This document shows positions 6,955 through 13,294 of a stretch of DNA of 25,881 bases, piece after piece; position 1 is the stretch's first letter; each line of letters opens with the position of its first letter. Location: positions 1 to 25,881 of the forward strand of contig JBJDZI010000004.1 of assembly GCA_051867925.1 (NCBI GenBank). Direction: 5' to 3'. Origin of the DNA: CAKSQF01 sp051867925. GTDB lineage: Bacteria; Bacillota; Clostridia; Oscillospirales; CAG-272. The notes below the pieces were generated by a model. It saw only the letters and a program-made list of their open reading frames with translations, was not told the DNA's origin and did no database searches. The position numbers and the translations under genes are program-made.

Positions 6955-7565
6955 TGATGAAAGAGAAAACGAGAATCGCCGTCTTCGTATCGGGCGGCGG
7001 AACCAATTTGCAAGCACTGATGGATGCTGCCGATGCGGGCATCCTCCACAGCGGCGAGATCGTGCTGGTGATCGCCAGCAATCCCACCGCCTACGCGTTG
7101 GAGCGTGCCGCCCAAAAGGGAATTGCCACTGCCGTTGCATGGAAAAAGCAACTTGGCTCTCAGGAAGCCTTTGAAGCGGTCATCAGCGAAAAACTTGCCG
7201 AATATGAGATCGATCTGATTGTTCTGGCGGGCTTTATGAACATCCTCTCTGCCGAGTTCACCGCCAAGTGGCCCGAGCGGATCATCAACGTGCATCCTGC
7301 GCTGATCCCCGCATTCTGCGGAAAGGGAATGTACGGTCTGGCTCCCCATATCGCTGCTCTGGAGAAGGGCGTGAAGGTGACGGGTGCGACCGTCCATTTC
7401 GTGAACGAAATTCCCGACGGCGGCAAGATCATCGACCAAAAGGCGGTCTACGTCAAGGACGGCGACACCCCTGAACTTCTCCAACGCCGCGTGATGGAAG
7501 AAGCCGAATGGATCATCCTCCCCCGTGCCGTCGAAAAAGTCAGCGCGGAGATGCAGAAAAATTGA
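6954..7565 (+). CDS. purN: Phosphoribosylglycinamide formyltransferase (GART, 10-formyl-THF-dependent)
   Basis: Transfers a formyl group from 10-formyl-THF to GAR. Visible are the phosphate loop VSGGGTNLQALM and the catalytic triad Asn112 and His114 in INVHPALIP plus Asp155 in PDGGKII, matching Asn106/His108/Asp144 of the E. coli enzyme. Length 203. The start is TGATGATG: ATG 6954 overlaps the purM stop, ATG 6957 is the alternative. There is no good Shine-Dalgarno, which points to coupling with purM. As a folate-dependent step it shares with the AICARFT below the cofactor whose shortage raises ZTP. Confidence 0.96.
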   Translation: MMKEKTRIAVFVSGGGTNLQALMDAADAGILHSGEIVLVIASNPTAYALERAAQKGIATAVAWKKQLGSQEAFEAVISEKLAEYEIDLIVLAGFMNILSAEFTAKWPERIINVHPALIPAFCGKGMYGLAPHIAALEKGVKVTGATVHFVNEIPDGGKIIDQKAVYVKDGDTPELLQRRVMEEAEWIILPRAVEKVSAEMQKN

Positions 7566-7570
7566 ATATA

Positions 7571-7589
7571 TTTGGGGCTTTGCCCCAAA
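7571..7589 (+). other. Hairpin TTTGGGG-CTTTG-CCCCAAA after purN
   Basis: A perfect 7-bp stem 5 nt after the purN stop, followed by C-rich sequence and a second small inverted repeat CTTTCTTGAAAGAAAG (7600-7615). No T-run follows on the + strand. The same GGGGC...GCCCC element follows purL at 17003-17019, so it is a recurrent 3'-end element of this genome. Confidence 0.6.
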
Positions 7590-7620
7590 CCCCCACCGAC
7601 TTTCTTGAAAGAAAGCCGGG

Positions 7621-7745
7621 CAAAGAACTTTTATTAAAATTGGGCGGCAAATACCGGCCGTCCGGGGATGGATTGAGATCAGGGTTCCGGCACCTCAAAA
7701 AACTTTTATTAAAAGGGGCGGCAAATACCGACCGTCCGGGGAATG
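7621..7745 (+). repeat. Two 50-bp imperfect direct repeats of the palindromic family, purN-purO spacer
   Basis: Copies at 7621-7670 and 7696-7745 share AACTTTTATTAAAA, then GGGCGGCAAATACCG, then CCGTCCGGGG. They start 75 bp apart. Each holds an A/T stem and a GC-rich imperfect inverted repeat. Related copies occur at 17026-17099 and 17145-17217, and the core palindrome at 43-58. They fill the 234-bp spacer before purO. Confidence 0.75.
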
Positions 7746-7799
7746 TCCGTACAACGATTCCCTCAATTTTCCCCTCAAAAAAAGAACAGGAGAATACAC

Positions 7800-8525
7800 A
7801 TGAACGTATACGAAACCCACAACATCGGCGCGCTTCTGGCAGGCAACACCTATCCCGGTCGCGGCGTCATCATGGGCAAGTCCGCAGACGGACGGTATGC
7901 CGTTACCGCTTACTTCATCATGGGCAGAAGTGCCAACAGCCGCAACCGCGTCTTCGTGGAAAAGCCCGATGCCCACGAGGTCATCATCTATCCCTTCGAC
8001 GCATCCAAGGTCGAAGATCCTTCTCTCATCATCTACTCTCCCGTCCGTGTGTGGGAGAACAAACTGATCGTCACCAACGGCGACCAGACCGACACCATCT
8101 ACAATTTCATCAAAGAGGGCAAATCTTTTGAGGAAGCGCTGGAAACCCGTTACTTCGAACCCGATCCCCCCAACTTCACCCCTCGCATCAGCGGCATGAT
8201 CACCTTTACCAAGAGTGATTTCACCTACAAAATGAGCATTCTGAAGTCCGCAGATCCCGAAGGCACCGCTTGCAACCGTCACACCTACTCCTACGCGGCG
8301 CTCCCCGGCATCGGTCACTTCATTCACACCTATATGTGCGACGGCAACCCCATCCCCACCTTCTGCACCGAACCCGAGCGCATCTATATTCCCAACGACA
8401 TCGACTCCTTCACCGCAGACATCTGGGACAACCTCAACGAGCAGAACAAGATTTCCATGTACGTCCGCTACGTTGATCTGGAGACCGGCGAAGAGCAGAA
8501 TCGGATGATCAACAAGAACAAGTAA
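7800..8525 (+). CDS. purO: IMP cyclohydrolase, archaeal PurO type
   Basis: Expected to close the second ring, converting FAICAR to IMP, the last step of the pathway. The 241-residue protein has the PurO-type fold pattern as I recognise it: an N-terminal GNTYPGRGVIMGKSADGRY, AYFIMGRSANSRNRVF, then a GDQTDTIY segment and a C-terminal half from PNFTPRISG on. It has no similarity to the PurH N-terminal domain. AGGAGA (7788-7793) is 6 nt before ATG 7800. The assignment is strengthened by context: the AICARFT gene downstream lacks its cyclohydrolase half, so an IMP cyclohydrolase is needed. No membrane segment or signal peptide. Confidence 0.87.
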   Translation: MNVYETHNIGALLAGNTYPGRGVIMGKSADGRYAVTAYFIMGRSANSRNRVFVEKPDAHEVIIYPFDASKVEDPSLIIYSPVRVWENKLIVTNGDQTDTIYNFIKEGKSFEEALETRYFEPDPPNFTPRISGMITFTKSDFTYKMSILKSADPEGTACNRHTYSYAALPGIGHFIHTYMCDGNPIPTFCTEPERIYIPNDIDSFTADIWDNLNEQNKISMYVRYVDLETGEEQNRMINKNK

Positions 8526-8641
8526 TTTTGAAAGTGTCGCAGGGAATGCCATCCCCGCGCCGCAAGGGTTTATCATCCTCTCTCCTTGAACGCTTCTTTC
8601 GAATAGTTCTTCAAGAAGTTTTTGAAAGGTTTGGGAAACTT

Positions 8642-8741
8642 NNNNNNNNNNNNNNNNNNNNNNNNNNNNNNNNNNNNNNNNNNNNNNNNNNNNNNNNNNN
8701 NNNNNNNNNNNNNNNNNNNNNNNNNNNNNNNNNNNNNNNNN
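8642..8741. other. Assembly gap of 100 Ns
   Basis: Exactly 100 N characters, the usual placeholder for a gap of unknown size. Both flanks are the same repeat, so the gap is best explained by collapse of the tandem array rather than by a missing gene, though a missing gene cannot be excluded. Confidence 0.99.
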
Positions 8742-8836
8742 TTTCTACAAATTTTTCCAAGACAAAAAAGTTTTTGAAAGGTTTGGAAAACTTTTTCTAC
8801 AAATTTTTCCAAGACAAAAAAGTTTTTGAAAGGTTT

Positions 8837-8862
8837 GGAAAACTTTTTTCAAACAGTTTTCC
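8837..8862 (+). promoter_or_regulatory. Leader hairpin in front of purB
   Basis: GGAAAACT (8837-8844) and AGTTTTCC (8855-8862) form a perfect 8-bp stem with a 10-nt loop, ending 13 nt before the purB start. The same stem and loop size precede the AICARFT gene at 10371-10396. purB has no strong Shine-Dalgarno of its own, so this hairpin may affect translation. Confidence 0.6.
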
Positions 8863-8875
8863 AAGATAGATTAAA

Positions 8876-10309
8876 ATGGATAACAAAGAAAAGTATATTT
8901 CTCCGTTTTCTACCCGCTACGCCTCGACTGAGATGCAGTATGCATTTTCCGAGGCGAACAAGTTCCGCACCTGGAGACGGCTGTGGATCGCGCTGGCAAA
9001 GGCAGAGCAGAAACTGGGGCTTGACATCACCGACGAGCAGATCGCTGAACTGGAAGCACACGCCGACGACGTGAATTTTGCAGAGGCAGAGGCGCGGGAG
9101 AAGATCGTGCGCCACGACGTCATGAGCCACGTTTACGCCTACGGTCTGCAATGTCCCAAGGCGGCGGGCATCATCCATTTGGGTGCCACCTCCTGCTACG
9201 TGGGGGACAACACCGACGTGATCATTCTTCGGCAGGCTTCCGAGATCGTGCTGAAGAAGGCGGCGCAGGTAGTCAAGAATCTTTCCGAGTTCGCGATGCA
9301 GTACAAGGATATGCCCTGTCTGGCGTACACGCACCTCCAGCCCGCTCAGCTCACCACCGTGGGTAAGCGCGCAACTCTTTGGATGTATGAACTGATTCAG
9401 GACATCGAGAATCTGGAGTATCAGCTTTCCCGCCTGCAACTGCTGGGCAGTAAGGGTACCACAGGCACCCAGGCTTCCTTCATGGAACTGTTCGAGGGTG
9501 ACGAGAACAAGATCAAGGAAATGGAAGCTCTGATCGCCGCAGAGGTGGGATTTGATTCCTGCGTTCCCGTGTCGGGACAGACCTACTCCCGCAAGGTTGA
9601 CGCCTACTTCTTGGCGGTACTCAGCGGATTTGCACAGTCTGCATATAAATTTGCAAATGATCTGAGAATCCTGCAATCTTTCGAGGAAGTGGAAGAGCCG
9701 TTTGAAAAACAGCAGATCGGTTCCTCTGCAATGCCCTACAAGCGCAATCCCATGCGCAGTGAGCGCATCTGCGCGCTGGCGCGCTACGTCATCGCCGACT
9801 CGGTGAACCCCGCCTTTACTGCGGGAACCCAATGGTTCGAGCGGACGCTGGACGACTCCGCAAACCGCCGCATCTCCGTGGCGGAGGCATTCTTGGCGGT
9901 GGATTCGATTCTCAACATTTATATCAACATCACCGGCGGACTGGTGGTCTACGACAAGGTCGTCCTCCGCAGAGTGATGGAAAAACTCCCCTTTATGGCT
10001 ACCGAAAACATCATGATGATGTCGGTGAAGAAGGGCGGAAACCGTCAGGAACTGCACGAACTGCTCCGTGAGCATTCCCACGCTGCCGCATACCGTGTGC
10101 GGATGGAGGGCGGTCAGAACGATCTGATCGACCGCATCGCGGCAGATCCTGCGTTCCCCGTTACCAAGGAAGAGATCGAAGCCGAGCTGAATCCCGCTCT
10201 GTATGTTGGGCGTGCGCCCTCCCAGACCGTCCAGTTCGTGGAGACGGTGGCAAAGCCCGTCATCGAGCGGCTGTACGCAGGCGATGTCAGCGCAGAACTG
10301 AAGGTATAA
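8876..10309 (+). CDS. purB: Adenylosuccinate lyase
   Basis: Catalyses two eliminations of fumarate: SAICAR to AICAR, and adenylosuccinate to AMP. At 477 residues it belongs to the longer ASL form. The fumarase/aspartase superfamily signature GSSAMPYKRNP is at 282-292, His153 sits in YTHLQPAQ, and HLGATSCYVGDN carries the other catalytic region. It starts at ATG 8876 after a weak AAGATAGA-like site, close behind the repeat array and hairpin. The product AICAR (ZMP) is both the substrate of the next gene's enzyme and the ligand of the operon's riboswitch. Confidence 0.97.
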   Translation: MDNKEKYISPFSTRYASTEMQYAFSEANKFRTWRRLWIALAKAEQKLGLDITDEQIAELEAHADDVNFAEAEAREKIVRHDVMSHVYAYGLQCPKAAGIIHLGATSCYVGDNTDVIILRQASEIVLKKAAQVVKNLSEFAMQYKDMPCLAYTHLQPAQLTTVGKRATLWMYELIQDIENLEYQLSRLQLLGSKGTTGTQASFMELFEGDENKIKEMEALIAAEVGFDSCVPVSGQTYSRKVDAYFLAVLSGFAQSAYKFANDLRILQSFEEVEEPFEKQQIGSSAMPYKRNPMRSERICALARYVIADSVNPAFTAGTQWFERTLDDSANRRISVAEAFLAVDSILNIYINITGGLVVYDKVVLRRVMEKLPFMATENIMMMSVKKGGNRQELHELLREHSHAAAYRVRMEGGQNDLIDRIAADPAFPVTKEEIEAELNPALYVGRAPSQTVQFVETVAKPVIERLYAGDVSAELKV

Positions 10310-10333
10310 GCGATCCCCATCGAGATACGGACA

Positions 10334-10351
10334 TTTGCCCGTTGGGGCAAA
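10334..10351 (+). other. Small hairpin between purB and the AICARFT gene
   Basis: TTTGCCC (10334-10340) and GGGCAAA (10345-10351) form a perfect 7-bp stem with a GTTG loop. It is followed by A, not T, so it is not a + strand terminator. It lies 20 nt before the second hairpin of this spacer. Confidence 0.45.
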
Positions 10352-10370
10352 AAATTCAATTGAAAGGATA

Positions 10371-10396
10371 GGAAAACTTTTCGCAAGGAGTTTTCC
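10371..10396 (+). promoter_or_regulatory. Leader hairpin overlapping the AICARFT ribosome-binding site
   Basis: GGAAAACT (10371-10378) and AGTTTTCC (10389-10396) form the same 8-bp stem as in front of purB, again with a 10-nt loop. The Shine-Dalgarno AAGGAG (10385-10390) lies half in the loop and half in the 3' arm, so folding could modulate initiation. Confidence 0.6.
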
Positions 10397-10402
10397 GATA
10401 AA

Positions 10403-11596
10403 GTGATTCAAATGCAAGAGTTTATGCTGAAATACGGGTGCAATCCCAATCAGAAGCCTTCCCGCATCTTTATGAAGGACGGCAGAGAGCTGCCGATCAC
10501 CGTGCTGAACGGCCGTCCCGGTTACATCAATTTTCTGGACGCCTTCAACTCCTGGCAACTGGTCAAGGAACTGAAGGAGGCTCTGGGCATTCCCGCCGCC
10601 GCTTCCTTTAAGCACGTTTCACCCGCAGGAGCCGCCATCGGTCTGCCTCTGGATGCAGGACTGAAGAAGGCTTGCTTCGTGGACGCCGTGGAGGGACTGG
10701 ACGAGTCTCCTCTGGCTTGCGCCTTCGCCCGCGCCCGCGGTACCGACCGTCTTTGCTCTTTCGGCGACTGGATCGCGCTGTCCGACGTTTGCGACGTGAC
10801 CACCGCCAAGCTGATCCAGCGGGAAGTGTCCGACGGCGTCATCGCTCCCGGTTACGAACCTGAGGCGCTGGAGATTCTCAAATCCAAGCGCAAGGGCGCA
10901 TATAACATCGTAGAGATCGATCCGAACTATACGCCTGCTCCCATTGAGACCAAGGATGTGTACGGTATCACCTTCGAGCAGGGCAGAAACGAATTCAAGA
11001 TCGGCGCGCATCTGCTGGAGAACATCGTCACCGCTAACCGTGATCTGCCCGATTCTGCCAAGCGCGATCTGATCGTTGCGCTCATCACGCTGAAGTACAC
11101 CCAGTCCAACTCGGTCTGCTACGCCATGAACGGGCAAGCCATCGGCGTGGGTGCAGGTCAGCAGAGCCGCATCCATTGCACTCGTCTGGCAGGTACCAAG
11201 GCAGACACTTGGCTCCTCCGTCAGCATCCCAAGACTCTCGATCTGCCCTTTATCCCCACCATGGGACGCCCCGAGCGGGATAACGTCATCGACGGCTACA
11301 TCAACGGCAACGAAGAGGACGTTTCTGCCGAGGGCAACTGGCAGAAGTATTTCACCACCCGCCCCGAACCTCTGACCGCAGAGGATAAGCGCGCATGGCT
11401 GGACGGCTTCCGCAGCGTTTCACTGGCGTCCGATGCCTTCTTCCCCTTTGCAGATAACGTTCAGCGCGCGTTCGCTTCGGGCGTCAAGTACGTTGCACAG
11501 CCCGGCGGCTCCATCCGCGACGATCTGGTCATCGCAGAGTGCGACCGAAGCGACATGGTCATGGCGTTCACGGGCATGAGACTGTTCCACCATTAA
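10403..11596 (+). CDS. purH: AICAR formyltransferase, stand-alone (C-terminal half of PurH; 'PurV' type)
   Basis: Formylates AICAR to FAICAR using 10-formyl-THF. The 397-residue protein corresponds only to the transformylase part of PurH: the Lys-His catalytic pair K70-H71 in FKHVSPAG, Asn236 in KYTQSNSV, the GVGAGQQSRIHC loop, and SDAFFPFADNV near the end. The IMP cyclohydrolase domain, about 200 residues at the N terminus of usual PurH (about 510), is absent and no trace of it lies upstream. PurO upstream fills that role. The GTG start at 10403 is 12 nt after AAGGAG; ATG 10412 (MQEFMLKYG) agrees better with where homologues begin and with hairpin-to-start spacing in purB, so the start is uncertain by three residues. 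Confidence 0.93.
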   Translation: MIQMQEFMLKYGCNPNQKPSRIFMKDGRELPITVLNGRPGYINFLDAFNSWQLVKELKEALGIPAAASFKHVSPAGAAIGLPLDAGLKKACFVDAVEGLDESPLACAFARARGTDRLCSFGDWIALSDVCDVTTAKLIQREVSDGVIAPGYEPEALEILKSKRKGAYNIVEIDPNYTPAPIETKDVYGITFEQGRNEFKIGAHLLENIVTANRDLPDSAKRDLIVALITLKYTQSNSVCYAMNGQAIGVGAGQQSRIHCTRLAGTKADTWLLRQHPKTLDLPFIPTMGRPERDNVIDGYINGNEEDVSAEGNWQKYFTTRPEPLTAEDKRAWLDGFRSVSLASDAFFPFADNVQRAFASGVKYVAQPGGSIRDDLVIAECDRSDMVMAFTGMRLFHH

Positions 11597-11733
11597 GTCT
11601 GATCGGGACTTGCCCGGCGGCATCGGATCGGACGATGCGGTCGTGGCTTGCGGCTTTGCCCGGAGGGCAGAGCGTTTGCCGCGCAGATTTACCGTCCCCC
11701 GACGGCTTTGTAAGTCCCATAAATTACCGAATA

Positions 11734-11755
11734 GCCCCGCAAATGCTTGCGGGGC
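11734..11755 (+). other. Strong GC hairpin in the AICARFT-purD spacer
   Basis: GCCCCGCAA and TTGCGGGGC form a perfect 9-bp stem with a 4-nt ATGC loop, 137 nt after the AICARFT stop. No T-run follows. If it terminates transcription, purD and purL would need their own promoter, but I could not find a convincing one in 11597-11999. Confidence 0.55.
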
Positions 11756-11815
11756 ACGGGTGGTTATATAGAACTGTTGAAAAACCGCAAATATTTACCT
11801 GTTTCGGGGGATTTT

Positions 11816-11899
11816 GACCCCATCGGACATGAATTTGCGGACAAGATTTGACGGACAACTCTTGTCGGACGGGCATTGACGGACATACCGTGTCTGACA
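11816..11899 (+). repeat. Six tandem 14-bp units (CGGACA array) upstream of purD
   Basis: CGGACA or a one-base variant ends each of six successive 14-bp units: CGGACA at 11824, 11838, 11852 and 11880, CGGACG at 11866, CTGACA at 11894. The spacing is exactly 14 bp throughout. The best-fitting unit is AGATTTGACGGACA (11844-11857). The array could be a short minisatellite or an iteron-like protein-binding site. GACAAGA/TCTTGTC inside it can also form a hairpin. Confidence 0.75.
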
Positions 11900-11970
11900 G
11901 ATCATCCAATGATAGAACTTCAGCTAAATTCCAAAGTCACGCTTTCCCGAAAAAAGCGGCTTTGACAGAG

Positions 11971-11986
11971 TGCGGGGATCCCCGCA
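11971..11986 (+). promoter_or_regulatory. Perfect 16-bp palindrome abutting the purD Shine-Dalgarno
   Basis: TGCGGGGATCCCCGCA is a perfect palindrome whose last base is the first base of AAGGAG (11986-11991). As RNA it would form a GC-rich stem beside the ribosome-binding site; as DNA it could be an operator for a dimeric protein. Which of these applies cannot be told from sequence. Confidence 0.55.
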
Positions 11987-11999
11987 AGGAGATTGATTT

Positions 12000-13265
12000 A
12001 TGAAACTCATGGTAGTAGGCGGTGGCGGCAGAGAACACGCCATCATCAAGAAACTCAAAGAAAATCCCGCAGTAGAGGAGATCTTCGCGCTTCCCGGAAA
12101 CGGCGGCATCGCGGCAGATGCCACCTGCGTTGCCATCGGCGCCAAGGAGATCGACAAGATCGTGGCGTTTGCACAAGAAAACGCCATCGACTATGCCGTA
12201 GTCGCGCCCGACGATCCGCTGGTGCTGGGTTGTGTGGATGCGCTGAGCGCCGTAGGCATCCCCTGCTTCGGCCCCGAAGCGAAGGCGGCGATCATTGAAG
12301 GAAGCAAGGTCTTCTCCAAGGATCTGATGAAGAAATACGGCATCCCCACCGCGCGCTACGAGGTCTTTACCAATCTTGACGCGGCACTCACCTATCTGGA
12401 GACCGCTCCCATTCCCACCGTGGTCAAGGCAGACGGTCTGGCGCTGGGCAAGGGCGTGATTATTGCCATGACCCGGGAGGAAGCCAAGGACGCTGTCCGT
12501 TCCATGATGGAGAACAAGATTTTCGGCGAGTCGGGCAGTCGCGTGGTCATCGAGGAATTTCTGCAAGGTCCCGAGGTGTCGGTGCTTTCCTTCACCGACG
12601 GCAAGACCGTAGTGCCCATGGTCTCTTCCATGGATCACAAGCGTGCCCGCGACAATGACGAGGGACTCAACACCGGCGGCATGGGAACCGTCGCCCCCAA
12701 TCCCTACTACACCGACGCTGTGGCGGCTGAGTGCATGGAAAAGATCTTCCTGCCCACCGTCGCCGCCATGAACGCCGAAGGGCGCACCTTCAAGGGGTGC
12801 CTCTACTTCGGTCTGATGATCACAGGGGACGGTCCCAAGGTCATCGAATACAACTGCCGCTTCGGCGATCCCGAAACCCAGGTGGTGCTTCCTCTGCTGA
12901 AGACCGACCTGTTGACCGTGATGCAGGCAGTCACCGAGGGCAGACTGGACGAGGTGCAGGTGGAATTTGACAGCGGCGCGGCTTGCTGTGTGGTGATGGC
13001 ATCCGACGGTTATCCCCAAAAGTACGCCACCGGCTTTGCACTGCACCTTCCCGCATCCACCACCGCCAACATCTATATTGCAGGCGCAAAAGTTGACGAG
13101 GGTAAACTGGTCACCGCAGGCGGGCGCGTGCTGGGCGTCACCGAGACCGCTCCCACGCTGGAGGAAGCCATTGAGAAGGCTTACAAGGCAGTGAAGACCG
13201 TTTCCTTCGAGAACGCTTATTACAGAAAAGACATCGGGCAGAAGGCTCTGGCAGCCAAAGGTTAA
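12000..13265 (+). CDS. purD: Phosphoribosylamine-glycine ligase (GAR synthetase)
   Basis: Joins phosphoribosylamine and glycine with ATP, the second step of the pathway and the direct consumer of the unstable PurF product. The 421-residue ATP-grasp protein has the N-terminal MVVGGGGREHAI, GNGGIA, the ATP-grasp core with KADGLALGKGV, NTGGMGT (about 224-230) and FGDPETQ (288-294). AAGGAG (11986-11991) lies 8 nt before ATG 12000. It follows a 403-bp spacer rich in inverted and tandem repeats and precedes purL by 29 bp, so purD and purL are surely cotranscribed. Confidence 0.97.
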   Translation: MKLMVVGGGGREHAIIKKLKENPAVEEIFALPGNGGIAADATCVAIGAKEIDKIVAFAQENAIDYAVVAPDDPLVLGCVDALSAVGIPCFGPEAKAAIIEGSKVFSKDLMKKYGIPTARYEVFTNLDAALTYLETAPIPTVVKADGLALGKGVIIAMTREEAKDAVRSMMENKIFGESGSRVVIEEFLQGPEVSVLSFTDGKTVVPMVSSMDHKRARDNDEGLNTGGMGTVAPNPYYTDAVAAECMEKIFLPTVAAMNAEGRTFKGCLYFGLMITGDGPKVIEYNCRFGDPETQVVLPLLKTDLLTVMQAVTEGRLDEVQVEFDSGAACCVVMASDGYPQKYATGFALHLPASTTANIYIAGAKVDEGKLVTAGGRVLGVTETAPTLEEAIEKAYKAVKTVSFENAYYRKDIGQKALAAKG

Positions 13266-13294
13266 ATCGGACACCGAGAAAGGATTTTTTGAAC

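Larger units (their letters stand above)
8613..8862 (+). repeat. Tandem 52-bp hairpin repeat array, interrupted by the assembly gap
   Basis: After the gap, two full units lie at 8742-8793 and 8794-8845 and are identical by eye; a third, diverged partial unit runs to about 8862. A partial unit (AGTTTTTGAAAGG onward) also precedes the gap at about 8617-8641. Each unit has TTTTTCCAAGACAAAAAAG and TTTTTGAAAGGTTTGG blocks and folds into an A/U-rich hairpin GGAAAA/TTTTCC. The true copy number is hidden by the gap. The array lies between purO and purB. Confidence 0.8.

Noticed and set aside
8742..8862. Possible CRISPR array
   Set aside because: Units are contiguous 52-bp tandem copies without unique spacers, and no cas genes are near.
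8849..10615. 588-residue minus-strand ORF opposite purB
   Set aside because: Runs through purB in antisense and into the start of the AICARFT gene; no recognisable motif.
11876..11967. TTGACG/TTGACA words as -35 boxes for a purD promoter
   Set aside because: No -10 at 16-18 bp from either; TTGACG belongs to the 14-bp repeat and the other would place the -10 in the Shine-Dalgarno.
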